Positions 18,101 through 25,781 are shown, numbered from the stretch's first letter. The stretch is 64,000 nucleotides of DNA from Pseudomonas sp. F(2018) (GCF_005508865.1 NZ_SCOM01000004.1:454558-518557), one strand, 5' to 3'. The notes: generated from the sequence alone by a model not told the origin. Translations and numbers: made by a program.

Positions 18101-18740
18101 CAAACACCTGCACTTCCAGATGGCGGGCGCGCTGGATGTACTTCTCGATAAATACGCCGCTGTCGCTGAAGTTGTTCTGTCCTAGACGTTTGACCGCGTC
18201 GAAGGCGTCGGCGAGCTCGGCGGCGCTGTTGCACACGCGCATGCCGATGCCGCCGCCGCCGGCGGTGCTTTTCAGCATCACCGGGTAGCCGACTGCCTCG
18301 CCTGCTACCAGCGCGGCCTCGAGGTTTTCCAGCAGCTCGGTGCCTTCCAGCATCGGTACTCCGTGCTGTTTCGCGAGAGCCCTGGCGGTGTGCTTGAGGC
18401 CGAAGACGCGCAGCTGTTCGGGCGTCGGGCCGACAAAGGCGATGCCGGCGGCTTCGCAGGCTTCGGCAAAGGCGGCGTTCTCGGAGAGGAAGCCGTAGCC
18501 GGGGTGAATGGCTCGGGCGCCGCTGCGCTTGGCGATCCCTAGAATGTTCTCCACCACCAGATAGGTCTGGGAGGCCGGGCCTTCGCCGAGGCTGAAGGCC
18601 TCGTCGGCCTGCTGGATATGCAGGCTGGCGGCGTCGGCCTCGGAGTACACAGCCACGCCCTTGACGTCGAGCTGGCGCAGGGTGCGCAGGATGCGGCAGG
18701 CAATGGCGCCGCGGTTGGCGATCAGGAGTTTGTCGAACAT
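15141..18740 (-). CDS. Guanidine (urea) carboxylase, biotin-dependent
   Basis: 1199 residues. Order: biotin carboxylase (~1-450; MFDKLLIANRGAIACRI, GGGGIGMR ATP-grasp loop, FLEVNTRLQVEHGVTE), KipA-like carboxyltransferase half (~465-780; TTVQDFPGRLGYWAVGVPPSG), KipI-like half (~800-1060), and a biotinyl domain with ESMKME (biotin Lys ~1163). This is the urea-carboxylase architecture without a fused allophanate hydrolase. Linked riboswitches and two carboxyguanidine-deiminase-type genes indicate guanidine as the true substrate: ATP-dependent carboxylation to carboxyguanidine. Length matches the family. No allophanate hydrolase gene follows. Substrate choice is inferred from context, not from residues. 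Confidence 0.9.
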   Translation of the reverse strand: MFDKLLIANRGAIACRILRTLRQLDVKGVAVYSEADAASLHIQQADEAFSLGEGPASQTYLVVENILGIAKRSGARAIHPGYGFLSENAAFAEACEAAGIAFVGPTPEQLRVFGLKHTARALAKQHGVPMLEGTELLENLEAALVAGEAVGYPVMLKSTAGGGGIGMRVCNSAAELADAFDAVKRLGQNNFSDSGVFIEKYIQRARHLEVQVFGDGAGEVLALGVRDCSVQRRNQKVLEETPAPNLPAGMADELCAAAIKLAKAVSYRSAGTVEFVYDSEAERFYFLEVNTRLQVEHGVTEQVWGVDLVRWMIELAAGDLAPLSELAKHLKPSGHAIQARLYAEDPGRDFQPSPGLLTAVSFPEADGKALRIDTWVEAGCEIPPYFDPMIAKVITWQPTREQASAALNQALADTLLYGVETNSQYLRQILVDAPFASGSPWTRCLEGLTYQAHTFEVLSAGTQTTVQDFPGRLGYWAVGVPPSGPMDDRALRLGNRLLGNAEGAAGLEITMSGPLLRFNTDAVVAVTGAAIPLSVDGSEQPMNTALLIKAGSTLSLGTIAGSGARSYLTLRGGLQVPEYLGSKSTFTLGQFGGHGGRALRAGDVLHIPALSDADNGAQLPAALCTTLPAVRELRVIYGPHGAPEYFTPAYIDTFLATDWEVHFNSSRTGVRLIGPKPEWVRDSGGEAGLHPSNIHDNPYAIGAVDFTGDMPVILGPDGPSLGGFVCPVTIIEADLWQLGQLKAGDKLRFVPVNIDTARQLAKARKAEVAGLEAVAVNWQPIPLEPPVILDIGSQDKRLVARLSGDTRLLLEIGQAELDLVLRFRGHALMQALEAKNLNGVIDLTPGIRSLQVHYQPETLSLANLLAVVIGEWDAVCNAQDLKVPSRIVHLPLSWDDPACQLAIDKYMTTVRKDAPWCPSNLEFIRRINDLPNLDEVYKTVFDASYLVMGLGDVYLGAPVATPLDPRHRLVTTKYNPARTWTAENSVGIGGAYMCVYGMEGPGGYQFVGRTLQMWNRYREVAAFHGKPWLLRFFDQIRFYPVGAEELLQIRRDFPLGRYELSIEDSELALADYQDFLAEEAEGIDAFRSQQRAAFDAERQRWIASGQAHFEVDETVVELGDDAPLAAGQHSIDSHIAGNLWQVQVEAGHSVKAGDVLVILESMKMEIPLTAPRDGVVREVRVQPGSPVRAGQRVVVLEEA

Positions 18741-18842
18741 CTGCTTGCCCTCGAAAGGGTTGGCGGGCCGTCCCGCCGCTATTCGGTCTGCACCACGGTC
18801 GTCCGGGGTGATTTGCGGAGTTGGAGTCCGCGCTGCTCTTAA

Positions 18843-18940
18843 GTCCCCTCTCCCTCTGGGAGAGGGTTAGGGTGAGGGGCTTTCAGCGTTTGCTCGGGCA
18901 TCCCTCACCCCCGGCCCCTCTCCCGGAGGGAGAGGGGAGG
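18843..18940. repeat. REP-like doublet, family A
   Basis: Two inverted copies of a palindromic unit, each built on CCCTCTCCC/GGGAGAGGG arms, facing each other across ~30 bp. Same family as 26750-26842 and 28951-29041. It sits between a carboxyguanidine-deiminase gene and the carboxylase, inside the predicted operon. Confidence 0.85.
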
Positions 18941-19003
18941 AAGCGTCCAGGCACTGCCCCGAGCGGCTCTGGCACAGGCGGAACAGCCATTCGCGAAGCT
19001 GCT

Positions 19004-19639
19004 TCAGTCCCATATCAGCACCTCGGCCGGGGTCGGGTTCCAGCCGTTGCACGGGTTGTTCAGTTGCGGGCAGTTGGAGATCAGCACGATCACGTCCATA
19101 TGCGCGACCAACTCGACGTACTTGCCCGGCGCGGAGATGCCGTCCTCGAAGGTCAGGCCGCCCTCTGGGGTGACGGGCACGTTCATAAAGAAGTTGATGT
19201 TGGCGCCGATGTCGCGCTTCTCCAGGCGGCCGTCGTGCAGGCTGGCGCGCAGGAAGTTGTCGCGGCAGCTGTGCATATAGCGCTTGTCCAGCGCGTAGCG
19301 GACCGTGTTGCTCTCCTGGGCGCAGGCGCCGCCGAGGGTGTCGTGGCGGCCGCAGGTGTCGGCGCTGATGGTCAGCAGCGGGTTGCCCAGGTTGGAGTAG
19401 AGGACGGTGCCGGTGGTCAGGTACACGCTGTTCTGTTTGCGCAGGGTGCGTTGCGGGTCGTAGCGCTCGCGCGGGTTCTTGGCACTGAAGAAAAGCGTGT
19501 CGACCGCCTGGTTGCCTTCGAGGTCGAGCAGGCGCACGGTCTGCCCGGCTTTGACTTCGCAGAGGAACGGTTCACCGGCCGGGATCTCGTGACGGTAGGC
19601 GGCGGTGGCGGCGTGCTTGTCGCTGGCGGTAAGGCTCAT
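19004..19639 (-). CDS. Carboxyguanidine deiminase-type subunit (DUF1989, 211 aa)
   Basis: 211 residues of the urea-carboxylase-associated family (DUF1989). Shows ITADTCGRHDTLGG-like metal-site text (ISADTCGRHDTLGGACAQ), a later CRDNFL cysteine, and INFFMNVPVTPEGGLTFEDG, where conserved acidic and aromatic residues cluster. In P. syringae such paired proteins (CgdA/CgdB) form the carboxyguanidine deiminase that releases ammonia and leaves allophanate. It starts 10 bp after the other subunit, with a good ribosome site. Which partner is CgdA cannot be settled here. Confidence 0.85.
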   Translation of the reverse strand: MSLTASDKHAATAAYRHEIPAGEPFLCEVKAGQTVRLLDLEGNQAVDTLFFSAKNPRERYDPQRTLRKQNSVYLTTGTVLYSNLGNPLLTISADTCGRHDTLGGACAQESNTVRYALDKRYMHSCRDNFLRASLHDGRLEKRDIGANINFFMNVPVTPEGGLTFEDGISAPGKYVELVAHMDVIVLISNCPQLNNPCNGWNPTPAEVLIWD

Positions 19640-19649
19640 GTCGGCGTCC

Positions 19650-20378
19650 TCAGATGTACAGGCGTTCGGTATTGTGGAAGCCGCGGCCGTTTTCCGGGCG
19701 CGAGGTGCGGCAGAGCACGCTGATGCCGTCGCTCTCGACCTTGCTCCAGCTCAGCTGCACCGGCTTGGGCGCGTACTGCGGGTTGGGGTCCATGGGGTGC
19801 TGCAGAGCGGTGAGTACCACCAGAGTGTCCATCGGCGCGTACAGCTCGATGTAGTCTCCGGCCTTGGAGTTGCCCGGCTCGAAGTGGAAGCGGCCGTCGC
19901 CATCGACCGTTACCTTGCTGAACAGGTTGAGCGCCATTAGCAGGTCCTGCAGGTTCAGGTTCCACTTGCCCATTTCCACCAGCAGGTTGTCCACGCCATT
20001 GCGGAAGTAGCCGTTGCGCAGTTCCTGATAGCGCCCGGTGCCGTACTTCTCGGTGACTTCTTCGGCGTTCAGCACGCCGCCGAAGCTGTCATGCCAACCG
20101 CAGGTGTCGGCGGTGATGGCGGCGAGCACGCGGCCCATATCCGAGTACAGGCAGTGGCCGGCGGTGAGCTTGGCGGTGTGCTGGCACTTGAGGGTGTCCG
20201 GCAGGTTCAGGCGTTCGCTTTTCTCGGCGGCGGAGAGCAGCAGCAGGCTGACGTTGGCGTCGCCTTCGAGATCGGTGATGCGCAGCACCTGGCCGCGCTT
20301 GAGGACGAAGGAAGTGTGGCCGCCGCCGGGTACGAACTCTTCGTACAGGGTCGGGCGCAGGGCGAGAGAGGCAGTCAT
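19650..20378 (-). CDS. Carboxyguanidine deiminase-type subunit (DUF1989, 242 aa)
   Basis: 242 residues, paralogous to the next gene: ITADTCGWHDSFGG aligns with its DTCGRHDTLGG, and LNLFSKVTVDGDGRFHFEPG with its FFMNVPVTPEGG. Opens MTASLALRPTLYEEFVPGGG. Older annotation calls it urea carboxylase-associated protein. Expected role: heteromeric carboxyguanidine deiminase with the 211-residue partner. It begins 2 bp after the ABC ATPase stop, preceded by AAGGAG, so co-transcribed with the transporter. Confidence 0.85.
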   Translation of the reverse strand: MTASLALRPTLYEEFVPGGGHTSFVLKRGQVLRITDLEGDANVSLLLLSAAEKSERLNLPDTLKCQHTAKLTAGHCLYSDMGRVLAAITADTCGWHDSFGGVLNAEEVTEKYGTGRYQELRNGYFRNGVDNLLVEMGKWNLNLQDLLMALNLFSKVTVDGDGRFHFEPGNSKAGDYIELYAPMDTLVVLTALQHPMDPNPQYAPKPVQLSWSKVESDGISVLCRTSRPENGRGFHNTERLYI

Positions 20379-20380
20379 GC

Positions 20381-21163
20381 TCAGGCTCCTTGGATAGCGG
20401 GTTGCAGGCTCACGGCGAGATGCGCCGGCAGAGTCGCGCGGCGTTCGCTGTTCAGCGGAATGTCGTAGGTGATGCGCGCGCCGAAGGCGTTCGGCGCGTG
20501 GGGGTCGATGCGGGTCTTGTCGAACACCAGCAGGCGGGTGCCGAGGCTGAAGCCCTCACTCAGATCGTGCGTGACCATAAACACGGTCAGCTTGGTCTCG
20601 TGCCACAGCTCCAGCAGCAGGGCGTGCATGTCCTTGCGAATGCCCGGGTCCAGCGCCCCGAAAGGCTCGTCGAGCAGCAGCACGCGCGGCTTCATGATCA
20701 GCGCCTGGGCGATGGCCAGGCGCTGCTGCATGCCGCCGGAGAGCTGGCTCGGGTACTTGTCCAGGGCGTGGCCGAGGCCGACCTTCTTGAGGATCACCTC
20801 GGCCTGGGCGCGGGCGTCGCGCTTGGCGGCGCCGAACAGGCGGCCGAGTAGCGGCGAACGCGGCAGCTCCAGGCCGATGGCGACGTTGTCCAGCACGGAG
20901 AGGTGCGGGAACACCGAGTAGCGCTGGAACACCACGCCACGGCTGCTATCCGGCTCGGCGGCCAGCGGCTGGCCGGCCAGCAGGATCTCGCCCTTGCTCG
21001 GTCGCTCCTGGCCCAGCAGCAGGCGCAGGAAAGTCGACTTGCCGCAGCCGGAGGCGCCGACCAGCGTGCAGAACTCGCCCTCGCGGATGATCAGGTTGAG
21101 GCGTTCCAGCACGACCTGGTCGCCGTACTGCTGCCATACGTTATTGACCTGAATGAAGCTCAT
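20381..21163 (-). CDS. ABC transporter ATPase (guanidine operon)
   Basis: 260 residues. Walker A GASGCGKST, Q-loop VFQRYSVFPHL, signature LSGGMQQR, Walker B VLLLDEPFGALD and switch histidine VTHDLSEG; the set is typical of the nitrate/taurine/sulfonate import class. It overlaps the permease stop by 4 bp (ATGA). Powers import of the operon's substrate, presumably guanidine. Confidence 0.92.
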   Translation of the reverse strand: MSFIQVNNVWQQYGDQVVLERLNLIIREGEFCTLVGASGCGKSTFLRLLLGQERPSKGEILLAGQPLAAEPDSSRGVVFQRYSVFPHLSVLDNVAIGLELPRSPLLGRLFGAAKRDARAQAEVILKKVGLGHALDKYPSQLSGGMQQRLAIAQALIMKPRVLLLDEPFGALDPGIRKDMHALLLELWHETKLTVFMVTHDLSEGFSLGTRLLVFDKTRIDPHAPNAFGARITYDIPLNSERRATLPAHLAVSLQPAIQGA

Positions 21164-21975
21164 GCCTTGGCTCCTTCATACCAGGGGAAGCACAGGCGGG
21201 TGAGTTGGCGCAGGCCCAGGTCCATCAGCCAGGCGAGCAGCGTGATCCACACCACGTACGGCAGGATCACGTCCATCGCCATATAGCGCCTCACCAGAAA
21301 TATCCGGTAGCCGAGGCCGTCGGTGCTGGCGATGGCTTCGGCGGCGATCAGGAACAGCCAGGCAGAACCCAGCACCAGGCGCAGGGCGATCAGCAGGCGC
21401 GGCAGCAGTTGCGGCAGCACCACGCGCAGGATCAGAGTCCAGGTGCTGGCGCCGAGGGTCTGCGCCTTGATCAGGATCTCGATGGGAATCTCGCGGGCGC
21501 GCTGCTCCAGATCGCGGGCCAGCACCGGGGTGATGCCGATCACGATCAGCATCACCTTGGATAACTCGCCCAGGCCGAAGACGATGAACAGGATCGGCAG
21601 GATCGCCAGCGGCGGCACCATCGACAGCACGGTCAGCAGCGGCGACAGCGGTGCGCGGAACAGCGGCAGAATGCCGGCCGCGATGCCCAGGCACAGGCCG
21701 AGCAGGGCGGCGATGCCGATGCCCATGCCGAGGCGCTTGAGGCTGGCCGCGCTGTCCTGCCAGAACAGGTAGTTGCCGCTGCGCTTGTCCTCGGTGAAGG
21801 CCAGGCGGTCGATCGCGCTGACCATCTGGCCGGCGCTGGGCAACAGCTTGTCGTTGGGGTTCTCCGTCAGCCGCGCCGCCGAGCCGGTGAGATAGGCGAA
21901 CAGCAGCAGGGCGAACGGCAGCAGGATCAGCAGCAGGCGGCCGCCGCGGTCCGGGTGTCGGTTGATCAGGCGCAT
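21160..21975 (-). CDS. ABC transporter permease (guanidine operon)
   Basis: 271 residues starting MRLINRHPDRGGRLL, with AAGGAG upstream. About six membrane helices; the EAA-like loop (LEQRAREIPIEILIKAQTLGAS) precedes the ATPase contact region. BPD_transp_1 type like SsuC/TauC. The open frame extends much further upstream but only by reading the binding-protein gene out of frame; the ATG at 21975 is the real start. Confidence 0.9.
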   Translation of the reverse strand: MRLINRHPDRGGRLLLILLPFALLLFAYLTGSAARLTENPNDKLLPSAGQMVSAIDRLAFTEDKRSGNYLFWQDSAASLKRLGMGIGIAALLGLCLGIAAGILPLFRAPLSPLLTVLSMVPPLAILPILFIVFGLGELSKVMLIVIGITPVLARDLEQRAREIPIEILIKAQTLGASTWTLILRVVLPQLLPRLLIALRLVLGSAWLFLIAAEAIASTDGLGYRIFLVRRYMAMDVILPYVVWITLLAWLMDLGLRQLTRLCFPWYEGAKA

Positions 21976-21994
21976 GGCGCTCCTTGAATTCGGA

Positions 21995-22048
21995 GTAGGG
22001 CGGGTGCAACCCGCGAGCTCTCTAAACGCGGGTTTTACCCGCCCTACG
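21995..22048. repeat. REP-like doublet, family B
   Basis: GTAGGGCGGGTGCAACCCGCG and its inverted partner CGCGGGTTTTACCCGCCCTAC, separated by ~12 bp. The same unit occurs at 28037-28099. It lies between the binding-protein and permease genes, where an RNA hairpin could tune downstream expression. Confidence 0.85.
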
Positions 22049-22103
22049 GAATGCATTCGCACGCGGACGGTTCGGCGCCGCAACGTGGGAACGATCGAGC
22101 GCC

Positions 22104-23171
22104 TTACAGCTTGCCGTCGGCCGCCAGCTGCATGAACGACGGGTCGAAGCGCAGCTTGACGTTGCCCTTGTCGCCGGTGGTCACGTCGCGGGCGAAGCTC
22201 ATGCCGATGGCGTCGGCGCTTTGCGCACCCTCGCCGAGCAGGCCGTGGCTGAAGGAAAACTCGGCCACCTTGGTCATGGTCGCCGGCAGTTTCGGGCTGT
22301 TGGCGAAGGCCACGGCGTCCTTGGCGCTGTAGAACATCTTGGTCGCGGCAAGCTGGGCTTCGTAGCCGGCGAGATCGGTACCGGAGGCCTTGGCCATATG
22401 CTCGCGGGCGGCCTTGCCGGCGGCCGAATCGGCGCTCATGGTCGCCATAATTTCGTACCAGGCGCCGGTCAGAGCCTTGCCCAGGGCCGGGTTGTCCTTC
22501 AGCGTCTCGCTGTTGACCACCATCAGGTCGATGATCTCGCCGGGGATCTGGCTGGAGTCGAATACCTTGGTCACCGCCGGGGTGGCTTCGATCTCGGCCA
22601 GCAGCGGGTTCCAGGTGGCCACGGCCTTGACGTCGTCGGTGGCGAAGGCGGCGACCAGGTCGGCGTCGGAGGTGTTCACCACTTTCAGGTCTTTCTCGCT
22701 GAGGTCGGCCTTTTCCAGGCCGCGGGCGAGCAAGTAGTGGGAGACGGAGAGCTCGACCAGGTTGACGTCCAGGCCCTTGAGGTCGCCCAGGGTCTTCTTC
22801 TCGCCCTTGAGCACGATGCCGTCGTTGCCGTTGGAGAAGTCGCCGATCACCAGGGCGGTGCTGTCCACGCCACCGGCCGCCGGAATAGTGAGGGCGTCCA
22901 TATTGGTCATGGTGCAGCCGTCGAACTGGCCGGCGGTGTACTGGTTGATCGACTCGACGTAGTCGTTGAGCTGGGTCACTTCGATGGCGATGTCGTACTT
23001 CTTCGCCCACTTGTCGACGATGCCCTGCGCGGCGCCGTATTCCCATGGCATCCAGCCGGCGTAGATGGTCCAGCAGACGTTGAATTGGTCTTTCTTCTCG
23101 GCGTGAGCGGGGATGCTCAGGGTGGCAGCGAGGCCGGCGGCGATCAGCGAGGACAGCAGGGACTTGCGCAT
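22104..23171 (-). CDS. ABC substrate-binding protein 1 (guanidine operon)
   Basis: 355 residues. Signal peptide MRKSLLSSLIAAGLAATLS..AHA, then FNVCWTIYAGWMPWEYGAAQG, typical of NMT1/SsuA/TauA-like binding proteins in guanidine loci. Periplasmic. ATG at 23171 has GGAGG upstream; the open frame beyond is the riboswitch region. About half of its residues match protein 2 at 23736-24794 (e.g. CAMTNMDALTIPAA versus CTMTNMDALTIPAA). First gene behind riboswitch 1, feeding the adjacent permease and ATPase. Confidence 0.9.
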   Translation of the reverse strand: MRKSLLSSLIAAGLAATLSIPAHAEKKDQFNVCWTIYAGWMPWEYGAAQGIVDKWAKKYDIAIEVTQLNDYVESINQYTAGQFDGCTMTNMDALTIPAAGGVDSTALVIGDFSNGNDGIVLKGEKKTLGDLKGLDVNLVELSVSHYLLARGLEKADLSEKDLKVVNTSDADLVAAFATDDVKAVATWNPLLAEIEATPAVTKVFDSSQIPGEIIDLMVVNSETLKDNPALGKALTGAWYEIMATMSADSAAGKAAREHMAKASGTDLAGYEAQLAATKMFYSAKDAVAFANSPKLPATMTKVAEFSFSHGLLGEGAQSADAIGMSFARDVTTGDKGNVKLRFDPSFMQLAADGKL

Positions 23172-23242
23172 GGGTAGACCTCCAGTTCTAGGGAATGCGG
23201 GCAGGAGCGGCGCGGCACTGGCCTGACGGATCAGGTGGCGCG

Positions 23243-23340
23243 TTCTCCCGGGCTTTTGTCCCGCCGTGTAACCCCTGTCGAGGTCGCCAACTCTCGGACC
23301 AGTCACCCGTCGTGGTGGACGGGCCGGAACCCTAGTCGGC
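23243..23340 (-). promoter_or_regulatory. Guanidine-I riboswitch (ykkC class), copy 1
   Basis: On the minus strand the conserved ykkC blocks appear in order: ACTAGGGTTCCG, a variable hairpin CCCGT..ACGGG, CTGGTCCGAGAG, then ACACGGCGGGACAAAAGCC and CGGGAGA. It starts ~170 bp upstream of binding protein 1 and ends ~70 bp before its ATG. This RNA class binds guanidinium and turns genes on. No U-tract terminator is visible downstream, so control may be at another step. Confidence 0.95.
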
Positions 23341-23735
23341 CATTGCAAGTTGTAGTGCCGCGCCCCTTGCGGAGTGCTTCTGCATGTCTGGGCTCAAGCG
23401 AACATCGTGCCAGTTGCGCCCTGTTGCGGATTTGCTGGTGCGCCGGCTGGCTTCGGTGTGGTGACGGCGAACATCGCGCACGAAAGCGGTGCGCGATGTT
23501 CGCTGTTGGTGCTTAGAACCTGTTTCGAGTCTTTTGAGCTAGAGCCAAGTAAGGCGCAACGACCAGTGGGAGTAACAGCCGCAGGCTGGCCCGAAGGGTG
23601 AGCGCTAGCGAATAAATTGGGTGAGGGCCGGAGTCGCGGGCGACTTTACGAGGTGTAAATGAGCAGCCCGAGACTGCGCGTCCCGACCCAATTTCAACGC
23701 AGCATGGCCGACGATCAAGAGACTCGAGGCTGGTT
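23341..23735. other. 395-bp intergenic region between the two guanidine transport units
   Basis: No credible gene. It contains the hairpin at 23467-23503 and, on the minus strand around 23640-23670, the string TGCTCATTTACA-N4-GTAAA also found at 33201-33222. It must include the promoter for riboswitch unit 1 and the terminator of binding-protein unit 2. Confidence 0.6.
23467..23503. repeat. Perfect 15-bp inverted repeat
   Basis: GCGAACATCGCGCAC and its exact complement separated by GAAAGCG. No T-run follows on either strand, so it is not a textbook intrinsic terminator. A partial copy of one arm (GCGAACATCG) occurs 70 bp away at 23398-23407. Possibly a REP-like element or a structured 3' end of the SBP2 transcript. 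Confidence 0.75.
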
Positions 23736-24794
23736 CTAGAGCTGGTTGTCGGCGGCCAGCTGCATATAGGTCGAGTTGAAGCGCAGCATGATTTGCGCCT
23801 TGTTGCCCAGCACGCGGTCGTCGCCGAAGGAGATGCCCAGGCGTTGCAGGCCCTTGCCCTCGCCGAGCAGCTGCTGGGCGTCGGCGAAATCGGCCACGCG
23901 CTGCATCATGTCGGGCATCTTCTCGCCGCGAGCGAAGGCGGCTGCCGAGCGCGGTGCATAGAAGGAGCGAATGGTCTTCAACTGCTCGTCGAAGTCCGCC
24001 GGAGTGGCGTCTGCCGCGCCTGCCATCTGCGCGCGTGCCGCCGCGCCGGCGGGGGTTGGCAGGCCCATCAGGCGCATGCCCTCGAACCAGGCACCCGTCA
24101 GGGCGCGGCCCAGTTCCGGGTGTTGGGCCAGGGTCTGGCTGTTGATCACCAGCAGGTCGAGGATCTCGCCGGGCACGTGGCGCGAGCTGAACACCTGCAC
24201 GCTGTCGCCGTCCTGGCGCAAATCGGAGAGGATCGGGTTCCAGGTCACCACCGCGTCGCCCCGGCCGCTGCGCCAGGCCTGGGCCAGCTCGGTGTCCGAG
24301 ACGTTCTCGATGGTCACGTCGCTTGGCGTCAGGTGCGCCCATTCCAAGGCGCGGCTGAGCAGGTAGTGGGACACCGAGTTTTCCACCAGCAGGATGGTCT
24401 TGCCCTTGAGGTCCTTCAGGTCCTTGCTGCCGCCGCGCAACAGGATGCCGTCGGCGCCGGCGGAGAAGTCGCCGACGATCAGCGCGGTGCTGTCCAGCCC
24501 GGCCGCGGCGGGAATGGTCAGGGCATCCATATTGGTCATGGCGCAGGCGTCGAACTGGTTGGCGGTGTATTGCTCGATGGAGGCGACGTAGTCCGGCACC
24601 TGCTGGACCTGGATCTCGATGCCGTACTTGTCCGCCCATTTGTCGATGATGCCCTGCTCGGCCATGTAGCCCCACAGCATCCAGCCGGCGTAGATCGACC
24701 AGCAGACCTTGAATGGGCGTTTCTCGGGGGCGGCGTGGGCGGGCTGCAGGAGCAGCAGGACGAGCAGCGAACAGGACAGCAGGCGAGTCAGCAT
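23736..24794 (-). CDS. ABC substrate-binding protein 2 (guanidine-controlled)
   Basis: 352 residues. Signal peptide MLTRLLSCSLLVLLLLQPAHA, then FKVCWSIYAGWMLWGYMAEQG and ANQFDACAMTNMDALTIPAA, clearly paralogous to protein 1. It stands alone behind its own guanidine-I riboswitch, with no permease or ATPase before the next riboswitch. It probably delivers a related ligand to, or shares, the permease of unit 1. ATG at 24794. No frame damage seen. Confidence 0.9.
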   Translation of the reverse strand: MLTRLLSCSLLVLLLLQPAHAAPEKRPFKVCWSIYAGWMLWGYMAEQGIIDKWADKYGIEIQVQQVPDYVASIEQYTANQFDACAMTNMDALTIPAAAGLDSTALIVGDFSAGADGILLRGGSKDLKDLKGKTILLVENSVSHYLLSRALEWAHLTPSDVTIENVSDTELAQAWRSGRGDAVVTWNPILSDLRQDGDSVQVFSSRHVPGEILDLLVINSQTLAQHPELGRALTGAWFEGMRLMGLPTPAGAAARAQMAGAADATPADFDEQLKTIRSFYAPRSAAAFARGEKMPDMMQRVADFADAQQLLGEGKGLQRLGISFGDDRVLGNKAQIMLRFNSTYMQLAADNQL

Positions 24795-24846
24795 GACAAC
24801 CTCGGGACAATGGACGGAGACAGGATGGCGGCGGCCGCGTCGCGCG

Positions 24847-24945
24847 TTTCTCCCGGGCTTTTATCCCTCCGTGTGACCTCGAACGAGGTTGCCCACTCTC
24901 GGACCAGCCACTCACCTTTGGCGAGTCGGAACCCTAGTCGGCCAT
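24847..24945 (-). promoter_or_regulatory. Guanidine-I riboswitch (ykkC class), copy 2
   Basis: Same conserved blocks as copy 1: ACTAGGGTTCCG, CTGGTCCGAGAG, ACACGGAGGGATAAAAGCC, CGGGAGA. The variable hairpins differ but stay paired (ACTC..GAGT against CCCGT..ACGGG; ACCTCGTTCGAGGT against ACCTCGACAGGGGT), which is covariation support for both RNAs. About 50 bp separate it from the SBP2 start codon. Confidence 0.95.
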
Positions 24946-25250
24946 TACGTTGTCCAACTGCCGACCCAAGCGGGCCGGCACATCCTGCACCCAGATTAAT
25001 AGCGAATGGCGTGCCAGATCGCTCTATTTAGAGCGTTTCGTGATGAATATCGCAGGCTGACCGGACGCTGTCGTTGTTTGTGCGCGCCATGCTGGTGCGC
25101 TCGTGTTTCGGCGTGGTGCGAAATGCGCGGATACAACTTTCGGGAGCAGCCGCCGCTGCACTTCGTTCAGGCGCCGTGATCAAAGCCAGTGGGAGCAGTC
25201 CCGGGTGCCGGCAATCGCCGGCCCCTTCCCAGCGGTCGAAGGAGGCCGCC
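24946..25250. other. 305-bp divergent intergenic region
   Basis: Between riboswitch 2 (minus) and the lipoprotein gene (plus). No gene supported on either strand. Promoters for both directions are expected here; I did not find a clear core element. GAAGGAGG at 25238-25245 is the lipoprotein ribosome site. Confidence 0.5.
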
Positions 25251-25781
25251 ATGTCACGTCTAGCCCTTGTCCTTGCAGTGCTCGCTATCAGTCTCAGCGG
25301 TTGTGCCGTGTACGGCGACGATTATTACCGTCCCGGCTACAGCGTGCAGTACTACGAAAGCTATCCGTCCCACCGCGTCTATTACTACGACGATGACCGC
25401 AACAACTACCGCTGGCATCGCGACCGCTACCAGGATCGCCGCCACTCGCACTACGCGCCGGGATACGACGGCCGTTACCAGTGGCATGACGACCGTCGCC
25501 GCAACGATCGGCATGACGGTCACCGCGACCGGGATCGTCAGCGGGTGCATGGCTACCAGCCGCCGCGCAATGGCTGGGACCAGCGCTACCGCGATCATGA
25601 TCGGCGCGACCAGTCGTCCTGGCAGCGCCATGGTGGGCAGCGCTATGACGGCTACCCGCGCGACCGCGGCCAGGATCGTGACCGGCGCCATGATCGTGAT
25701 CGAGGGCGTGACCATGACCGCGATCGCAATCGCCACTCACAGCGAGGCGAAGGGACGAGCGGCTGGCGCCTTTCCAACTGA
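25251..25781 (+). CDS. His/Arg/Asp-rich lipoprotein
   Basis: 176 residues. Lipobox LSGC at the end of a short signal peptide (MSRLALVLAVLAISLSGC), so lipid-anchored. The mature part is extraordinarily polar: Tyr-rich to ~60, then dominated by Arg, Asp and His with repeats such as RDRDRQR and HDRDRGRDHDRDR. Probably disordered, and could bind divalent metals or nucleic acid. The ATG follows a strong GGAGG. A bidirectional terminator follows. No family name recognised. Confidence 0.8.
   Translation: MSRLALVLAVLAISLSGCAVYGDDYYRPGYSVQYYESYPSHRVYYYDDDRNNYRWHRDRYQDRRHSHYAPGYDGRYQWHDDRRRNDRHDGHRDRDRQRVHGYQPPRNGWDQRYRDHDRRDQSSWQRHGGQRYDGYPRDRGQDRDRRHDRDRGRDHDRDRNRHSQRGEGTSGWRLSN

Noticed and set aside
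21160..23046. Apparent 628-residue fusion of permease with an upstream domain
   Set aside because: The upstream part is the binding-protein gene read out of frame; the true permease ATG with AAGGAG is at 21975.
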